DNA of 64,000 nucleotides from the NCBI GenBank assembly GCA_013347225.1, contig CP054595.1, positions 4,956,415 to 5,020,414 on the forward strand, written 5' to 3'. Of the stretch, positions 61,669 to 64,000 are shown one piece after another. The stretch comes from Candidatus Accumulibacter similis (GTDB lineage Bacteria; Pseudomonadota; Gammaproteobacteria; Burkholderiales; Rhodocyclaceae). Under the pieces are notes generated by a model. The model saw only the letters and a list, made by a program, of their open reading frames with translations, had not been told where the DNA came from and made no database searches. The stretch's first letter is position 1. The number at the start of each line of letters is the position of its first letter. The position numbers and the translations under genes were made by a program.

Positions 61669-62187
61669 ATGTCTCACTATTCAAACCCGCTCCCAGCGGC
61701 CTCTGCGGTCGCCGTAGGAGCTTCCCCAGGTGCCATGCTCGCACTGGATCTCGGCCAGCACACCGGCTGGGCGTTGGCCTATCCGCGCGGACCCATCACC
61801 TCGGGTACCGAGCTGTTCAAAGCCGGTCGCTTCGAGGGCGGTGGCATGCCACTCCTGCGCTTTGTGAGCTGGCTTGGCGAACTGCACGACCGCGCCGGAC
61901 CGCTGACCGCCGTCGTGTTCGAGGAAGTGCGCGCGCACCGCGGCACGGCCGCAGCACACACCTACGGCGCCTTCCTCGGGCAGCTCACGGCGTGGTGCGA
62001 GCTGCACCACATCCCCTACCACGGCGTACCGGTGGGCACGATCAAGAAGCACGCGACCGGCCGCGGCAACGCCGGCAAGGCCGAAGTGATCGCCGCAATG
62101 CGCGCCCAGGGATTCGATCCTGCGGACGACAACGAAGCGGATGCCCTCGCGCTGCTGCAGTGGGCGCTGAAAGGCGGTGCGCGATGA
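61669..62187 (+). CDS. RuvC-like Holliday junction resolvase / crossover endonuclease
   Basis: A 172-residue protein with a RuvC/RNase H-like fold: LALDLGQHTGWAL (first Asp), VVFEEVRAH (Glu) and DDNEADALALLQWAL (final Asp pair), the usual acidic residues. Phage resolvases of this type cut branched DNA before packaging. ATG at 61669 is chosen because GGAGG lies 8 nt upstream. Its stop overlaps the next gene by 4 nt. Confidence 0.8.
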   Translation: MSHYSNPLPAASAVAVGASPGAMLALDLGQHTGWALAYPRGPITSGTELFKAGRFEGGGMPLLRFVSWLGELHDRAGPLTAVVFEEVRAHRGTAAAHTYGAFLGQLTAWCELHHIPYHGVPVGTIKKHATGRGNAGKAEVIAAMRAQGFDPADDNEADALALLQWALKGGAR

Positions 62188-62411
62188 GCCGGCTGACCTG
62201 TGCACTCGCGCGGCTGTTGCCGGTCGCGCCCGCGACCGCCGATGAACTGCGGGCGATGCGCGCCGCCGCCTGGCACAAGCAGGGCGTGCTCGCCGTGCCG
62301 CTCGATGCGGTCACAGATCGTTCGGAGCGCGTGCTCCTCGAAGGCATCGGCAACCGGCTCTACGGGCGCCGCCGGCCGGCCGGCGTGGGAGGGTCTCGCG
62401 ATGAGCGCTAA
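62184..62411 (+). CDS. Small hypothetical phage-type protein
   Basis: A 75-residue protein, with ADELRAMRAAAWHKQGVLAV and a C-terminal RLYGRRRPAG. It overlaps the resolvase by 4 nt and the next gene by 11 nt. This gives it support as translated. No function is recognised. Confidence 0.55.
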   Translation: MSRLTCALARLLPVAPATADELRAMRAAAWHKQGVLAVPLDAVTDRSERVLLEGIGNRLYGRRRPAGVGGSRDER

Positions 62412-62946
62412 GCGGATCCCCCCATCGCTGAAGCCCGGCGTCCCGATGCCCGTCACCGGCGGGCGGCCCGTCGAGTGGGTGCGCGAGGAGTCCGGCGAGC
62501 ACGCGGGCAACGCGCATTTCCGGACCGTCGACTCGCTGGGCCTCCTGCTCCGGAATGGCACGATCACCCCGCCGATGCACGACGCCGGCCAGCAGTTCGC
62601 CGCCACCTTCGTGTGGGCACAGCTGCACGGACCGCGGGCGCTGGCGCTCGACCGCGTTCGCGGCGGGCAGTGGTCTGACGGCATCAGCGAGCGCGCCGCC
62701 TACGCCCGCAAGCGGATCGGGGAAGCGCTCGACGCGGTCGGCGGCATCGGCAGTCCGGGCGGCACGGCGGTCTGGCACGTCGCCGGCCTCGGGCAGAGCG
62801 TGAAGGAGTGGTCGGCGCAGCAGGGCTGGAACGGCCGAGCGCTGTCGCAGCCTGAGGCGCGGGGCATTCTGGTCGCTGCGCTGGGCATGCTGGCTATGCA
62901 TTATGGATATTTGCGAGCGGTTCCAGCGAAACCCCTTGATCGGTGA
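62401..62946 (+). CDS. Hypothetical phage-type regulatory protein (DUF6456-like)
   Basis: A 181-residue protein. LLRNGTITPPMHDAGQQFAATFVWAQL and the later GTAVWHVAGLGQSVKEWS, ARGILVAALGML resemble the DUF6456-type proteins found near phage and gene transfer agent genes, as I recall. It may be a DNA-binding regulator of late genes, but no late genes follow in this window. A terminator closes the operon 35 bp downstream. Confidence 0.6.
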   Translation: MSAKRIPPSLKPGVPMPVTGGRPVEWVREESGEHAGNAHFRTVDSLGLLLRNGTITPPMHDAGQQFAATFVWAQLHGPRALALDRVRGGQWSDGISERAAYARKRIGEALDAVGGIGSPGGTAVWHVAGLGQSVKEWSAQQGWNGRALSQPEARGILVAALGMLAMHYGYLRAVPAKPLDR

Positions 62947-62981
62947 ACATCGAGGGCGTAGCATTTGGGCATCCTCAAAGT

Positions 62982-63016
62982 AAAGCGCCTGCCGGAGCTC
63001 TCCAGCAGGCGCTTTT
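62982..63016 (+). terminator. Rho-independent terminator of the phage-type operon
   Basis: AAAGCGCCTGC (62982-62992) pairs with GCAGGCGCTTT (63005-63015), a strong GC stem followed by T. It lies 35 bp after the last gene of the module. Confidence 0.85.
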
Positions 63017-63366
63017 GCTTGGGGACGGCGAGGCTCGCTGGGACGGGACGTCCGGTGGGTCTGCCTCCTGAAGGTACTATGCTCTTGTACTGATCCCAGA
63101 AGCATCTAGACATTCAAATGGAATATGCCAATATGATGTAGCGAAAAGTTCTGCAGCACGTAACTTGTTGATTTTAAATGGGTCCTTCCAGCATAATATG
63201 CCATGTGGGAGGCGTGCGCGCAGAGTCGTTCTAGCGCCAGAGTGAGAATCGAGGTTTGCAGGGTTTGCGGGTTGCACCCGGAGCCCGCCTCAGGTAGTCG
63301 GCATCATTCCATCCACCCATCCTCGGGTCCGAAGCGAGCCGACCGCACACTGGCCGCCGGCAGCCA
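63017..63366. other. Intergenic region between phage module and PEP-CTERM gene
   Basis: 350 bp with no supported gene. The part around 63100-63200 is relatively AT-rich (AACTTGTTGATTTTAAATGG). No tRNA, repeat or att-like sequence was recognised. Confidence 0.4.
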
Positions 63367-64000
63367 TCATCCTCCTCGCTGGCGTCGACGCCCCCGCAGG
63401 CAGACCGCCAGCCAAGCGGAGGCGGCGAACAGCGTGAGCGTGGCGGGTTCGGGAACGCTGCTACTGACGACGGGAATCTTGGTGATCGCCGTGACGCCTG
63501 CGGCTGGCTTGCTCAGATCAAACGGATCGCCGATCTGAGCGCGCGCTCCGGAACCGAAGCCGGTGCCGTCCACCCAGGTCGAGAGAACGTACTGGATGTG
63601 AAAGGTCTCGCCCGGCAACACGTTCTGGGTGAAATAGTCAAAGGTGAAGGGATCGAGATCGTATCCCGTCTCCGGACCGAGCGGGCCATTCCTTGAATAG
63701 GAGGTGAAGGTCATGTTGCTGGCCTCCCCTAGCGTGACCAGAGAGTTGCTGCTGTTCGCCGTACCCGTCACATCCGCCTGTGCATACCAACTGGGACCGC
63801 TGCCAAAACCGTAAATCAGCGACTCGATCAGAAAGCTGAAGTGTGCCGTCCGACCCGCGCCGATCACACCCAGGTAGCCTTGATTGATATTGAAGTGGAA
63901 CTTGTACGATTGCGGGGTGCTGTCCGTATTCGTGAAGTCCGCGACGTACACCGCCTCACCTTTGAAGCTGTTGTTGACGCCGTAATGGTCGAGGTATTGC
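63367..64000 (-). CDS. PEP-CTERM protein, C-terminal part (5' end outside window)
   Basis: The frame is open to the window edge, reading QYLDHYGVNNSFKGEAVYVA and onward, so the start lies beyond 64000. The visible 210 residues are beta-rich, with no catalytic motif. The C-terminus is SVPEPATLTLFAASAWLAVCLRGRRR, a PEP-CTERM signal (VPEP, hydrophobic helix, Arg cluster) cut by exosortase. Role probably surface or matrix related, not determined. Confidence 0.8.
   Translation of the reverse strand, partial: QYLDHYGVNNSFKGEAVYVADFTNTDSTPQSYKFHFNINQGYLGVIGAGRTAHFSFLIESLIYGFGSGPSWYAQADVTGTANSSNSLVTLGEASNMTFTSYSRNGPLGPETGYDLDPFTFDYFTQNVLPGETFHIQYVLSTWVDGTGFGSGARAQIGDPFDLSKPAAGVTAITKIPVVSSSVPEPATLTLFAASAWLAVCLRGRRRQRGG

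Overview
The window looks like a chromosome segment of a GC-rich betaproteobacterium, most plausibly a member of the Rhodocyclales / 'Candidatus Accumulibacter' type. The basis is the his-HIT-tatABC gene order, an H-NS-family protein, two PEP-CTERM (exosortase-sorted) proteins, and a group I intron in tRNA-Ile(CAU) that closely resembles the one known from Azoarcus. The taxonomic assignment is inference; no marker gene such as rRNA is present.

Positions 1-32,500 are core chromosome. A divergent partial hisC is followed by hisB-hisH-hisA-hisF-hisI-hisE, a HIT-family hydrolase and tatA-tatB-tatC. Next come a class II glutamine amidotransferase and an HtrA-type protease on the minus strand, then a Nif3-like protein, a fumarylacetoacetate-hydrolase-family enzyme, a DUF3124 protein, a Gx-type transporter subunit, UbiX and an MFS transporter. 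They are followed by a large PAS/GGDEF/EAL protein, MutY, a flavin reductase, an H-NS-like protein, GalE, ApaH, a bacterial alpha-2-macroglobulin with its usual partner PbpC, a PEP-CTERM GDSL esterase and a PLP-dependent sulfur amino acid enzyme. The block ends at a tRNA-Ile(CAU) gene split by a 247-nt group I intron and closed by a strong terminator.

Positions 32,700-52,300 are accessory DNA. An IS4-family element with a perfect 10-bp target duplication has itself been invaded by a large serine recombinase element. It is followed by a lower-GC two-gene unit: a TIR-domain protein overlapping by 4 nt a short adenylosuccinate-synthetase-like enzyme in which the catalytic Asp of PurA is Ser, as in phage PurZ. 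This pair is the best candidate for an undescribed system, possibly nucleotide-based antiphage defence. Then come a translationally coupled serine recombinase/DUF2924 operon, a DUF4062 (TIR-like) protein and a second, intact IS4-family element that has cut off the end of a sensor kinase gene. That kinase belongs with a response regulator. A second TIR protein with a membrane anchor sits downstream of a protein with twelve near-identical TPR repeats.

Positions 52,300-63,000 are a phage-type replication module on the plus strand. It encodes an AlpA-like regulator, an AAA ATPase, a DUF669 protein, a PD-(D/E)XK nuclease, a DEAD/DEAH helicase, a primase-polymerase, a RuvC-like resolvase and small genes, often overlapping. 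No capsid or tail genes are visible. The window ends inside a second PEP-CTERM protein.
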